Shown here: one piece after another, positions 41,917-50,513 of the stretch
Position numbering within the stretch: the first letter of the stretch is position 1
How the letters are laid out: each line of letters begins with the position of its first letter
Source of the DNA: Poriferisodalis sp965208485
GTDB taxonomy: Bacteria; Actinomycetota; Acidimicrobiia; Acidimicrobiales; Poriferisodalaceae
Length of the DNA stretch: 64,000 nt
Assembly: GCF_965208485.1 (NCBI RefSeq)
Contig: NZ_OZ242344.1
Span: forward strand, 372,001-436,000
Direction: 5' to 3'
Notes under the pieces: generated by a model
What the model saw: the letters and a program-made list of their open reading frames with translations, nothing else
Told to the model about the DNA's origin: nothing
Databases searched by the model: none
Translations under genes and position numbers: made by a program

Positions 41917-42869
41917 TGCCATCGCTGCGTCGCGCCAAGCCTGCAGCGGCGCAGTCGACGGATGCCGCGCCCGATGCGCCAGCGTTGTTGACCCCTGCAG
42001 AAGTGAGCGCACAGCGCAAGGCCCGACGCACCGGCACGCTCATCGCCACGCCCGGTGCGCTGTACCTGCTCATCTTCTTCATGGTCCCCCTCGGCCTCAT
42101 CACCGTGTACTCGTTCGCGACCCGCACGTCCACGGGCCGCACCTCCCTCAGCGGGTGGAACCTCGACTCCTATGAGCGCATCGCCGACGACGTCATCCTG
42201 GGCATCATCGCCCGCTCGGCCTGGCTGGCGTTCCTCACCATGGTGCTGTGCCTCGTCGTGGCGTATCCGTTCGCCTACTACTTGGCCACACGTCCGCCCC
42301 GCTTGCGAGCCCGGCTGCTCGTGCTCGTGATGATCCCGTTCTGGACCAACGGGCTCGTGCGGATCTTCGCCATCCGCTTCCTGCTCGGCTCGGGCGGTCC
42401 GGCGTCCGCGCTCAGCGAGGCCATGGGCTTCGGCACCTTCCGCATCCTGTTCACCCCCACCGCTGTGGTGCTGGGCATGGTGTACGGCTTTCTGACCTTC
42501 ATGGTGCTGCCGTTGTACGTCGCGCTCGAGCGCATGGACTGGCGCCTGGTGGAGGCCGCCCGTGACCTGTACGCCAGCGGGGCGAAGGCGTTCTGGAAGG
42601 TCACGGTGCCGCTCACCCGCTCGGGAATCGTGGCGGGCTGCGTGCTGGTGTTCGTGCCCAGCTTCGGCTCCTACGTGGTGCCGGAGATCCTGGGCGGGGC
42701 CAAGACGCTGCTGATCGGCTCGTACGTGGCGCGCCAATTCCAGGCGGCGCGCAACTGGCCGCTGGGTGCCGCACTCAGCGTGCTGGTGATCGTGGCAATG
42801 CTCGTCGCAGTGGCCATCAACCAGCGCAACTCGGTGAATGCTGAGCGCAACCGGGCCAACGTGCCATGA
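41916..42869 (+). CDS. potB: Polyamine ABC transporter permease PotB
   Basis: This 317-residue inner-membrane protein is the PotB-type permease. It has an N-terminal membrane segment (LIATPGALYLLIFFMVPLGLITVYSF), further hydrophobic segments and the ATPase-contact EAA loop EAARDLYASGAKAFWKVTVPLTRSG. A 36-residue charged extension precedes the first membrane helix. The ATG shares one base with the PotA stop. Confidence 0.85.
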   Translation: MPSLRRAKPAAAQSTDAAPDAPALLTPAEVSAQRKARRTGTLIATPGALYLLIFFMVPLGLITVYSFATRTSTGRTSLSGWNLDSYERIADDVILGIIARSAWLAFLTMVLCLVVAYPFAYYLATRPPRLRARLLVLVMIPFWTNGLVRIFAIRFLLGSGGPASALSEAMGFGTFRILFTPTAVVLGMVYGFLTFMVLPLYVALERMDWRLVEAARDLYASGAKAFWKVTVPLTRSGIVAGCVLVFVPSFGSYVVPEILGGAKTLLIGSYVARQFQAARNWPLGAALSVLVIVAMLVAVAINQRNSVNAERNRANVP

Positions 42870-42882
42870 ACGGCAGGGCGCC

Positions 42883-43719
42883 ATGAGCGATCTCGGCACA
42901 GCTGGCACCAAGCGCTCGGCCCGGCGCCTGCTGAAGGCGAACGCCTGGTTCGTGTTCGCGTTCCTGTACGTGCCGATCATCGTCCTGGTGATCTTCTCGT
43001 TCAACGACTCCGAGCGGGTCAACGTCTGGCAAGGCCTGTCGCCACGCTGGTATGCCGAAGCACTCGGCAACACGCAGATCGTCAGCGCGCTGCGCGTCTC
43101 GCTCATCGTCGCGATCAGCTCGACGATCGTCTCGACCGTGCTCGGCACCGCGGTGGCGCTCGCGCTCGACCGCTATCGCTTCAAGGGTCGGCGGGCGCTG
43201 GACGGCACGGTGTACCTGCCCATCGTGATTCCCGACATAACGATGGCAGTGATGCTGCTGGTGTTCTTCGCCGAGGCCTTCAAGCTGATCGACACGTTCG
43301 GGCCGCGGTTCACACTGGGTGTCACGACGGTCGCCCTCAGCCACATCGCGTTCAACATCTCGTTCGTCGCCGTGGTGGTACGCGCCCGGCTCGATCAATT
43401 CGACCGCACCCTCGAAGAAGCGGCGCGTGATCTGTACGCCACGCCATGGCGTACGTTCAGGAGGGTGACGCTGCCGCTGATCGCGCCGGGGATCGCCGCG
43501 GGCGCCCTGCTGGCGCTGACGCTGTCGCTGGACGACGTCGTGATCTCGGCCTTCACGGCGGGACCTGGGGCCACGACCCTGCCGGTGTACGTGTTCAGCT
43601 CCATTCGCCAAGGGGTGACCCCAGAGCTGAACGCCATCTCCACGCTGATGCTGGCCGCATCGATCACGCTGGTCGTGGCCTCGCTGGCCCTGCAACGTCC
43701 CCGGACCAGCGCGCCATGA
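42883..43719 (+). CDS. potC: Polyamine ABC transporter permease PotC
   Basis: This 278-residue membrane protein is the second permease subunit: first segment WFVFAFLYVPIIVLVIFSFNDS, which is highly characteristic of PotC, and an EAA loop EEAARDLYATPWRTFRRVTLPLIAPG. Six hydrophobic segments are expected. The ATG lies 13 bp after the PotB stop. Confidence 0.85.
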   Translation: MSDLGTAGTKRSARRLLKANAWFVFAFLYVPIIVLVIFSFNDSERVNVWQGLSPRWYAEALGNTQIVSALRVSLIVAISSTIVSTVLGTAVALALDRYRFKGRRALDGTVYLPIVIPDITMAVMLLVFFAEAFKLIDTFGPRFTLGVTTVALSHIAFNISFVAVVVRARLDQFDRTLEEAARDLYATPWRTFRRVTLPLIAPGIAAGALLALTLSLDDVVISAFTAGPGATTLPVYVFSSIRQGVTPELNAISTLMLAASITLVVASLALQRPRTSAP

Positions 43720-43801
43720 GGAAGCCCATCGACAGCAACAGCACTCGCTCACCGCTAATGACACAGGGGCGTTCCACCGGAGCGTCCACAAGGGAGGAAA
43801 C

Positions 43802-45016
43802 ATGACCGGCACATCGAATACGAGGCGGCGGCTGCGACGAAGTCGTTGGCTGGCGCTGCTCGTCGCCACGGCACTCTTCGCAGCTGCCTGCGGCGGCGGG
43901 GACGACGACGCAGATGCCGATGATGCTGCGACCGCCGCCGCGACCACGGCAGCCGATGACGCGACTGCTGATGCCTCGGCGGCAGCCGAAGACGAGGGAT
44001 GCGGGCCGGGCGAGACCGACGGCGACCTGGCGTTCTACAACTGGGCCGACTACATGGATGAAGAACTGTTGGCGGCCTTCGAAGAAGAGACCGGCATCAG
44101 CGTCGACTACTCGGTGTATGAGTCCAACGAGCAGATGCTCACCCAAGTGGAATCAGGCGCAGCCATCTACGACCTGGTGGTGCCGTCGGACTACATGGTG
44201 GCGCTGATGATCTCCGAGGATCTCCTGCGTCCGCTCGACTACGACGCACTGCCCAACTTCGCCAACATCGACGACGCGTGGGACAACCCGCCGTTCGATC
44301 CTGAGCACCGCTTCCATGTTGCATACCAGTGGGGCACCACCGGCATCGGCATGACCTACGACGCGCTCGACGCGATCGGCGGCGAGTCCTCTTGGGCGGT
44401 CATCTTCGATGCCGACACAGCAGCGCAGGTGCCCGGCGGCATCTCGATGCTGGACGACGCCCCCGAGGCGGTGTCAGCGGCGCTCAAGTACCTCGGCTAC
44501 AGCATCACCGAGACCATCGAGTCGGGCAACGAGGAAGCCATCCGCGAAGCCGGTGCCCTGCTCAAGGCCACGAATGACCGGTTGCTGAAGTACGACTCGG
44601 TGACCTACGGCGACGACCTCGTCAACGGCGAGGTGGACGTGGCCCACGGCTGGAGCGGCGGCTTCGCGCAGGCGTTCTTCGAGACCGACGCGTATGAGAC
44701 GCACGTGTACACGATCCCCGTCGAGGGCGGCGTCCGCTGGGTGGACACCATGGCCATCCCGCACAACGCCGACAACGTGTGCTCGGCCCACGCCATGATC
44801 AACTTCCTGCTCGACGCCGAGAATGGCGCGGCGCTCACCAACTACACGTACTACGGCAGCCCGAATGAGGCCGCGACGCCGTACATCCTCGACGAGATCC
44901 TGGAGGACCCGGGCATCTACCCGCCGCCGGACGTGTACGCGCGGCTGGAGCTGATCCCCCAGATGGGCGACCTGGGCCTGATCGTGCAGGACATGCTGAC
45001 CGAGGCCAAGAGCTGA
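43802..45016 (+). CDS. potD: Polyamine-binding lipoprotein PotD
   Basis: This 404-residue receptor begins with a lipoprotein signal (LALLVATALFAAAC; lipidated Cys near residue 30), an Asp/Ala/Thr-rich linker and then GDLAFYNWADYMDEELLAAFEEETGISVDYSVYESNEQML, the standard PotD start. Family blocks YDLVVPSDYMVALM and YQWGTTGIGM follow. The many acidic residues fit binding of a cationic ligand. GGGAGGAAAC precedes the ATG; the 82-bp gap after potC is larger than other gaps of the operon. Confidence 0.85.
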   Translation: MTGTSNTRRRLRRSRWLALLVATALFAAACGGGDDDADADDAATAAATTAADDATADASAAAEDEGCGPGETDGDLAFYNWADYMDEELLAAFEEETGISVDYSVYESNEQMLTQVESGAAIYDLVVPSDYMVALMISEDLLRPLDYDALPNFANIDDAWDNPPFDPEHRFHVAYQWGTTGIGMTYDALDAIGGESSWAVIFDADTAAQVPGGISMLDDAPEAVSAALKYLGYSITETIESGNEEAIREAGALLKATNDRLLKYDSVTYGDDLVNGEVDVAHGWSGGFAQAFFETDAYETHVYTIPVEGGVRWVDTMAIPHNADNVCSAHAMINFLLDAENGAALTNYTYYGSPNEAATPYILDEILEDPGIYPPPDVYARLELIPQMGDLGLIVQDMLTEAKS

Positions 45017-45073
45017 CCGATCAGCGCCACGCTGGCTGAGCTCGGGGCAGCGCAAGAGTGAGCCGGCAGTGTG

Positions 45074-45099
45074 CCGGGCTGGGCTTCGGCCCGGCCCGG
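45074..45099. terminator. Hairpin between convergent potD and acyl-CoA dehydrogenase genes
   Basis: CCGGGC-T-GGGC-TTCG-GCCC-G-GCCCGG can fold into a ten-pair G/C stem with one internal T/G mismatch and a UUCG tetraloop. It lies between two convergent genes (stops at 45016 and 45117). No U-run follows on either side, so it is an atypical terminator or an mRNA-stabilising end. Confidence 0.6.
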
Positions 45100-45116
45100 C
45101 CCTGTCGCGCGCAGCC

Positions 45117-46346
45117 TTAGTTGCGGGGCACCTCGATCCAGGGCATGTCCTTGTCGATCCGGGGCTCGCCTGGGAGACCCAAGACTTGCTCGCCGAGGAT
45201 GTTGCGCATGATCTCCGACGTGCCGCCTTCGATGGAGTTGGCGCGCACACGCAGGAACCCGTGCTGGACAGCGCCGTCGGAGCCGTCCACCGACAGGTCG
45301 CCGGGACGGCGGAACGTGTAGTCGTAGCCGACGAGCCCGTCGGCGCCCATCATGTCGACCGCGCAGGTCATCATCGCCTGGTTCAGCTCGGCGAATGCCA
45401 GCTTGGCGATGGACATTTCGGGCCCGGGGTTGCCCATGCGCCGGTTTGCGCCGGCGCGCATATTCGTCAACCGCAGCACCTCGGCGCGTGTCCACAGGTG
45501 AGTCAGGCGATCTCGAGTGACGTCGTCGCGGTCGGCCTCGGCGCGTTGTTCCCAGAGCTTCACCAGCACCGAGATCGGCCCAGAGCCACGCTTGGGCGGA
45601 CCGGCGCCGCCGGCGCCGATGGCATTGCGCTCGTTCATCAGCGTGGTGAGCGACACCCGCCAACCGTCACCGACGTCGCCGATGCGGTGCGCGTCGGGAA
45701 CGCGCGCATCGGTCATGTAGACCTCGTTGAACTCGGCTTCGCCGGTGATCTGGCGCAGCGGGCGCACCTCCACGCCCGGCGCCTTCATGTCGAGTGCGAA
45801 ATAGGTGAGCCCCCGGTGCTTGGGCACCTCGGGATTCGTGCGAGTCACCAGCATCCCGTAATCGCCGAGGTGAGCCAGCGTGTTCCATACCTTCTGACCG
45901 TTCACGATCCACTCGTCGCCGTCGGCCACTGCCCGAGTCGCGAGTCCGGCGAAATCGCTGCCGGCTCCCGGTTCGCTGAAGAGCTGACACCAGAGCTCCT
46001 CGCCGGTGAACATCGGACGCAGGAACCGCTGCTTGACCTCTTCGCTGCCGTGTGTGTGGATGGTCGGCCCGGCCAGGTGCATGAAGAACGTCACCGGCTT
46101 GATGGGCCGGGCGCCTGCCGCCCGCAGCCGCTCTTCGACCCGGCGCTGCAGCTTGGGGCTCACTCCCAGACCGCCATGACCCTCGTCGAAGTGCACCCAC
46201 GCCAAGCCGGCGTCGAACTGGGCGCCACGAAACTCCGCGTAGCTCAGCTGCTTGGGGTCGTGTGCGGCCAGTAACCCGTCAATGGCCGCATCGACGTGCG
46301 CCGCACCGGGTTCGACTGCGGCAGGAGCTTCAAGCGTGTCGGTCAT
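45117..46346 (-). CDS. Acyl-CoA dehydrogenase
   Basis: This 409-residue FAD enzyme of the acyl-CoA dehydrogenase family introduces a double bond next to the CoA thioester. It shows LFSEPGAGSDFAGLATRAV, VNGQKVWNTLAHLGDYGMLVTRTNP and the C-terminal VQHGFLRVRANSIEGGTSEIMRNILGEQVLGLP, the usual FAD and active-site regions. The length is that of the actinobacterial FadE-type subfamily. The ATG at 46346 is preferred over an upstream one. The same-strand enoyl-CoA hydratase gene suggests a beta-oxidation step. Confidence 0.85.
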   Translation of the reverse strand: MTDTLEAPAAVEPGAAHVDAAIDGLLAAHDPKQLSYAEFRGAQFDAGLAWVHFDEGHGGLGVSPKLQRRVEERLRAAGARPIKPVTFFMHLAGPTIHTHGSEEVKQRFLRPMFTGEELWCQLFSEPGAGSDFAGLATRAVADGDEWIVNGQKVWNTLAHLGDYGMLVTRTNPEVPKHRGLTYFALDMKAPGVEVRPLRQITGEAEFNEVYMTDARVPDAHRIGDVGDGWRVSLTTLMNERNAIGAGGAGPPKRGSGPISVLVKLWEQRAEADRDDVTRDRLTHLWTRAEVLRLTNMRAGANRRMGNPGPEMSIAKLAFAELNQAMMTCAVDMMGADGLVGYDYTFRRPGDLSVDGSDGAVQHGFLRVRANSIEGGTSEIMRNILGEQVLGLPGEPRIDKDMPWIEVPRN

Positions 46347-46391
46347 AGCGCCAGTCTGCCAGCAGTGCACCGGTGCCGGCGCGGCGTTGGG

Positions 46392-47237
46392 TCAGTACCG
46401 GTCTGCGGAGAATGACGGGTCGGTCTTCGCGAGAAACGCTGCTGCCCCGTCAGCCATGTTGCGCGGAATCAACACGGCCTGGTGGCCCATTTCGACATCG
46501 AGCTGATCTGACAGGTCACGCTGCATCGCCCCGTCTATGGAGGCTCGGATGCGGTTCATGGCCGCCGGCGAGCTGCGCCGCAGCACATCGACCACCTGCG
46601 CAACAGCCGAGTCCAGCTCATCATCGTCGACGGTTTTCCACACGAGGCCCCAGTCGGCGGCCTGATCGGCGTTCACTCGCTCGCCGAGCAGCGACATGCC
46701 CAGCGCCCGGGCGCGACCGACGCGCATCGGCAGCTGCCACGTGGTGCCCAGGTCGGGCACGATGCCAAGCCGCGGACCGAACGTTGCCACGAAGAAGGCC
46801 GAACGGGCGGCGATTGCGACATCGCAGGACAGTGCCAAGCCGATGCCGCCGCCAGCGGCGACGCCGTTGATGCGCGCAACGGTCGGCACCGGGCACTCGG
46901 CAACAGCGCGGATCGCCGGATGGAACGCGTTGTCCATCGAGTCGGTTGTGGCTTCCCCGGCTGCGTCAGCATCGAAAGCCTCGGCGTCGCCGGCGGCCGC
47001 ATTCCGTAGGTCAGCCCCCGAGCAGAAGCCGCGGCCTGCGCCGGTCAGGATGACTGCACGCACGCCGTCGTCGGCCGCCACCATGCCGAAGGCCTCGGTG
47101 ATGTCATTCATGAACTCGTCGTTCATCGAGTTGAGCGTTTCTGGACGATTCAGCGTGACGGTTGCCACGTCGCCCGCAGCATCCCGCTCCACGCTGTAGC
47201 TGACCGTGCCGTTGGATGGCTGCGCAATCGTGCCCAT
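46392..47237 (-). CDS. Enoyl-CoA hydratase/isomerase family protein
   Basis: This 281-residue crotonase-fold enzyme shows VATVTLNRPETLNSMNDEF, ILTGAGRGFCSGADLR (oxyanion hole) and INGVAAGGGIGLALSCDVAIAARSAFFVATFGPRLGIVPDLG, where Gly and Asp replace one or both of the hydratase Glu residues. The Asp in VPDLG matches isomerase-like members. GAGGGGAAT lies before the ATG at 47237. It probably acts with the acyl-CoA dehydrogenase 45 bp downstream. Confidence 0.8.
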   Translation of the reverse strand: MGTIAQPSNGTVSYSVERDAAGDVATVTLNRPETLNSMNDEFMNDITEAFGMVAADDGVRAVILTGAGRGFCSGADLRNAAAGDAEAFDADAAGEATTDSMDNAFHPAIRAVAECPVPTVARINGVAAGGGIGLALSCDVAIAARSAFFVATFGPRLGIVPDLGTTWQLPMRVGRARALGMSLLGERVNADQAADWGLVWKTVDDDELDSAVAQVVDVLRRSSPAAMNRIRASIDGAMQRDLSDQLDVEMGHQAVLIPRNMADGAAAFLAKTDPSFSADRY

Positions 47238-47348
47238 GTCGATTCCCCTCGCGGATTCGCACCACAGTGACGACGGGTGCATGCGGAGCGTAGAACGCCC
47301 CGCTATGCGGGTGCAGAGCTGCGATTCGTGTCGCCGGAGAGCGACGGG

Positions 47349-47573
47349 CTACTTGTAGCGGTAGGTGATGCGCCCGCGGCTGAGGTCGTAGGCCGAGACT
47401 TCCACCTGCACCCGGTCGCCAGGAAGGATCCGGATGTGGTGCTTGCGCATCTTGCCGCTCAGGTGCCCGAGCACCTCGTGACCGTTGTCGAGCTCGATGC
47501 GGAAGTGTCCGCCCTTGAGCGCTTCGACGGTCTTTCCTTCGAGCAAGATGGCGTCGTCTTTGACTTTCGGCAC
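47349..47573 (-). CDS. infA: Translation initiation factor IF-1
   Basis: This 74-residue protein is IF-1, which binds the ribosomal A site in initiation. Nearly the whole sequence follows the family: DDAILLEGKTVEALKGGHFR, ELDNGHEVLGHLSGKMRKHH and IRILPGDRVQVEVSAYDLSR, ending in GRITYRYK. The GTG at 47573 with GGGGA six bases upstream is preferred over an in-frame TTG at 47597. IF-1 is usually in the ribosomal-protein operon; here it stands alone among metabolic genes. Confidence 0.9.
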   Translation of the reverse strand: MPKVKDDAILLEGKTVEALKGGHFRIELDNGHEVLGHLSGKMRKHHIRILPGDRVQVEVSAYDLSRGRITYRYK

Positions 47574-47709
47574 GTGGATTCCCCGGTCGGCGGGCAAGGA
47601 TGGGAGTCCACCTCAGTGGAGTCCACAAGGCAGTCAATAGTAGCCGAATTGCCATCGAACCGTCAGCGGGACACTCGTCCGCGGCTGTCGGTGGGTGGTT
47701 CAAGCGGGT

Positions 47710-48237
47710 TCAGTGGCGCTTCACGCCGCCGTACTTCATGCGGGTGTCGGACATGGAGGCGAGCCGCACCTCGTCGTTGTTGATGCCCGCTGCCACGAGT
47801 TCGCCCATGAACAGCGTGTGAGTGCCGAGGTTCACGCTGTGACGAACCTCGCAGTCCATCCAAGCAGCCGAGTAGACAAATACCGGCGCTCCGGTGGCTG
47901 CCTCGTACACCGACCAGCCGTTGAGGGTTCCAGCGCCCTCGCCGCCGGCAGCGGCTTCGTAGGCCGCTGGCTTGGAGAACTTCACGAACGGCCGGGTGTT
48001 CTCGGCATCCCACAGGTTCACGGTGAACGAGCCCCCGTCGGTGATGAGTCGGTGGGTGACGGCGGTGTTCTCGACACCGATGCCGATGATGACCGGCTCC
48101 ATCGAGAGCTGCGTGATCCAGCTGGTCGTCATGGCGTTGCGCTCGTCGCCCGCTCTCGACCCCACCAGCGCAAGCGCATTGGGGATCTTCCACGTCACCC
48201 GGTTCACCAACTCGTCAGACAGGGTCGTCTCGCTCAT
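47710..48237 (-). CDS. Flavin reductase-like FMN-binding protein
   Basis: This 175-residue protein has the split-barrel flavin reductase domain: IPNALALVGSRAGDERNAMTTSWITQLSMEPVIIGIGVENTAVTHRLI, FTVNLW and the closing GVKRH, in which the conserved C-terminal His is often found. It probably reduces FMN or FAD with NAD(P)H for a two-component monooxygenase such as the LLM proteins elsewhere in the window. It stands alone. Confidence 0.8.
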   Translation of the reverse strand: MSETTLSDELVNRVTWKIPNALALVGSRAGDERNAMTTSWITQLSMEPVIIGIGVENTAVTHRLITDGGSFTVNLWDAENTRPFVKFSKPAAYEAAAGGEGAGTLNGWSVYEAATGAPVFVYSAAWMDCEVRHSVNLGTHTLFMGELVAAGINNDEVRLASMSDTRMKYGGVKRH

Positions 48238-48318
48238 GGCTGCACCCTACGCACCGGCGCACGGCGGCAGCCGTGTTCTCCGGGATCACGACGCGGTCGC
48301 TGCGAGGACCGCTGATGC

Positions 48319-48612
48319 TCAGGCGAGTTGCAGTGGACCCGGGTCGTTCGTGCCGGAACTGCCCTCCAAGCGAGCCACCCGCTCGCGAACCAAAGCGACT
48401 TCCTCGGCCACCCGGTCGATGCGGTCCGACTGGTGGTCTATGCGATCCGACTGGTGGTCTATGCGATCCGACTGGTGATCGATACGCCCGCCGAGGTGAA
48501 AAACGATGCCAAAGGCGCCACCGATCATGCCCGCGAGGAGGGTCGCCGCCGCAACGAGCACTGTCCATGCCTCAACGACAATCTGTGTCCCTGCCGCGTC
48601 GCCACCGACCAT
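48319..48612 (-). CDS. Small membrane-anchored coiled-coil protein with heptad repeats
   Basis: This 97-residue protein has one membrane segment (about 13-40, VEAWTVLVAAATLLAGMIGG) followed by three exact RIDHQSD heptads and a degenerate fourth (RIDRVAEEVALVRERVARLE), a parallel coiled coil. The heptads are encoded by near-identical 21-bp DNA repeats at 48421-48480, so the rod length can change by recombination. I do not recognise a family. It is divergent from the D-aminoacylase gene. Confidence 0.65.
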   Translation of the reverse strand: MVGGDAAGTQIVVEAWTVLVAAATLLAGMIGGAFGIVFHLGGRIDHQSDRIDHQSDRIDHQSDRIDRVAEEVALVRERVARLEGSSGTNDPGPLQLA

Positions 48613-48711
48613 GAACTCACTCTAGAACGCACGCGGCGCTCCATCGCACTGCATTTTCGGTCGCGCATTGGAGTAGTTTGCGCACCACGCAGCAGGCATG
48701 GGGTGAGCGGC

Positions 48712-50385
48712 ATGGCATATGACCTGAAGATCACGGGCGGGACGATCATCGACGGCACGGTAACGCCCCGCTACGTCGGCGATGTGGGCATCTCCGACGG
48801 CGAGGTAGTGGCGCTCGGCAATGCGCCGGCCGATGCCGACCAGACCATCGACGCCACCGGCCGCATCGTGTGCCCCGGCTTCGTGGACATCCACACCCAC
48901 TACGACGCCCAGATCATGTGGGACCGGCTGGTGAGCTGCTCGCCCTGGCACGGTGTCACCACCATCGTGATGGGCAACTGCGGCTTCTCGGTAGCACCCA
49001 CCCGGCCCGAGCATCGTGACCTGATCATGCGCACGCTCGAGAACGTCGAGGGCATGAGCGTCGACGCGCTGCGGGCCGGCCTCGGCGACTGGGGGTTCGA
49101 GACGTTCCCGCAGTACCTCGATGCGCTCGAATCGAACGGCGCTGCGGTCAACATGGCGGCGCTCATCGGCCATACCGCAGCGCGCATGTACGTCATGGGC
49201 GAAGAGGCCACCGAGCGGGAAGGAACCCCCGATGAGATCGCCGCTCAGCGCGCCCTGGTGGCAGAGGCGCTGCGAGCCGGCGCGCTCGGGTTCGCCACCT
49301 CCAAGGCGGCAACCCATGTGGGCTACGAGGGGCGACCGGTGCCGAGCCGTGCAGCGACCACCGACGAGATCATCGAGATCGCCCAGGCGCTGGGCGATGC
49401 CGGCGGCGTGATGCAGGCCACCGTCGGGCGGGGCCTCAGCCACGACGAGTTCGCACGCATCGCCGAGACCACCGGTGCGCACGTGAGCTGGACCGCGTTG
49501 CTGGGTTCGGCCCGCGGCCCGGGCAGCCACCGCGCCGAGCTGGAGCGGGCCCGGGAGATCGCCGACCGGGGCCTGCCGGTGTTCCCCCAAGTAGCGGTGC
49601 AGCCCATCCAGTTCGAGATGAGCTGGAAGGCGCCGTTCATCTACGAGGCACTGCGCTGCTTCACACCGGTGTCCCAGAGCGACCTCGAAGGCCGCAAGCG
49701 GTACTACGCCGACCCGGACTGGCGTGCTGAGTTCAAGGAGAAGGCTGGCACTGGCGGCAAGATCGGCGACCGCTGGGCACGCACCGAAGTCAGCTGGCTG
49801 CCCATCCGGCCAGAACTCGAAGGCCGCAACGTCCAGGAACTGGCCGACGCGGCCGGCCAGGACCCGGTGGACTGGGTGCTCGACGTGGCGCTCGAGGCCG
49901 ATCTCGACATGCGCATCGTCCAGGACGTGGTCAACCACGACCCCGACGACATCGACGAGCTGCTGCACGACCCGACGACGGTGATCGGGCTGTCCGATGC
50001 GGGAGCGCACGCCAGCCAGCTCTGCGACGCCAAGTACTCGACGGAGTTCCTGCAGACCTTCGTGCGCAGTCGGCAGAGCTTCGATCTCGAGACGGCCATC
50101 CACATGCTCACCCAGCGGCCCGCCGAAGTGTTCGGCATCGCCGATCGGGGAACGCTGGCCGAAGGCAAGCCGGCCGACGTCTTGGTGTTCGACGCCGACG
50201 AGATCGGCCATCTCGGCAAGCGCCGGGTGTACGACCTTCCCGCCGGGGCCGACCGGCTGATCTCCGATGCGAAGGGCATCGATGCGGTCGTCGTGAACGG
50301 CACGGTCATCCGCCGCGACGGCGCCGATGCGGTCGATCCGCACGGCCCGCTGCCCGGCAAGCTGCTGCGCAACGGCAAGGGCTGA
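48712..50385 (+). CDS. N-acyl-D-amino-acid deacylase-like amidohydrolase
   Basis: This 557-residue metal-dependent amidohydrolase resembles D-aminoacylases and dihydroorotase-like enzymes. It has YDLKITGGTIIDGT, the metal-binding VDIHTHYDAQIMWD, VTTIVMGNCGFSVAP, LIGHTAARMYVMG, and the C-terminal metal Asp in VIGLSDAGAHASQLCD, ending with the composite beta-sandwich strands. The start at 48712 fits the domain; an in-frame GTG three codons earlier is possible. It would release D-amino acids or cleave related cyclic amides. Confidence 0.8.
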   Translation: MAYDLKITGGTIIDGTVTPRYVGDVGISDGEVVALGNAPADADQTIDATGRIVCPGFVDIHTHYDAQIMWDRLVSCSPWHGVTTIVMGNCGFSVAPTRPEHRDLIMRTLENVEGMSVDALRAGLGDWGFETFPQYLDALESNGAAVNMAALIGHTAARMYVMGEEATEREGTPDEIAAQRALVAEALRAGALGFATSKAATHVGYEGRPVPSRAATTDEIIEIAQALGDAGGVMQATVGRGLSHDEFARIAETTGAHVSWTALLGSARGPGSHRAELERAREIADRGLPVFPQVAVQPIQFEMSWKAPFIYEALRCFTPVSQSDLEGRKRYYADPDWRAEFKEKAGTGGKIGDRWARTEVSWLPIRPELEGRNVQELADAAGQDPVDWVLDVALEADLDMRIVQDVVNHDPDDIDELLHDPTTVIGLSDAGAHASQLCDAKYSTEFLQTFVRSRQSFDLETAIHMLTQRPAEVFGIADRGTLAEGKPADVLVFDADEIGHLGKRRVYDLPAGADRLISDAKGIDAVVVNGTVIRRDGADAVDPHGPLPGKLLRNGKG

Positions 50386-50513
50386 TCACGGCACACCGGC
50401 CAAGCGCAACACCACGGCTCGCACGACACGGTGGGGCGAGCGCGGCCGCGCGTCCCGAACCCGACTCACCGGCAAGCGTCGGACGCGCCGATACCCATGG
50501 CAGGCTTGCACCC

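Noticed and set aside
48421..48480. The 21-bp repeats as a CRISPR array
   Set aside because: The repeats have no spacers and are in phase with a coiled-coil coding sequence. No cas genes are in the window.
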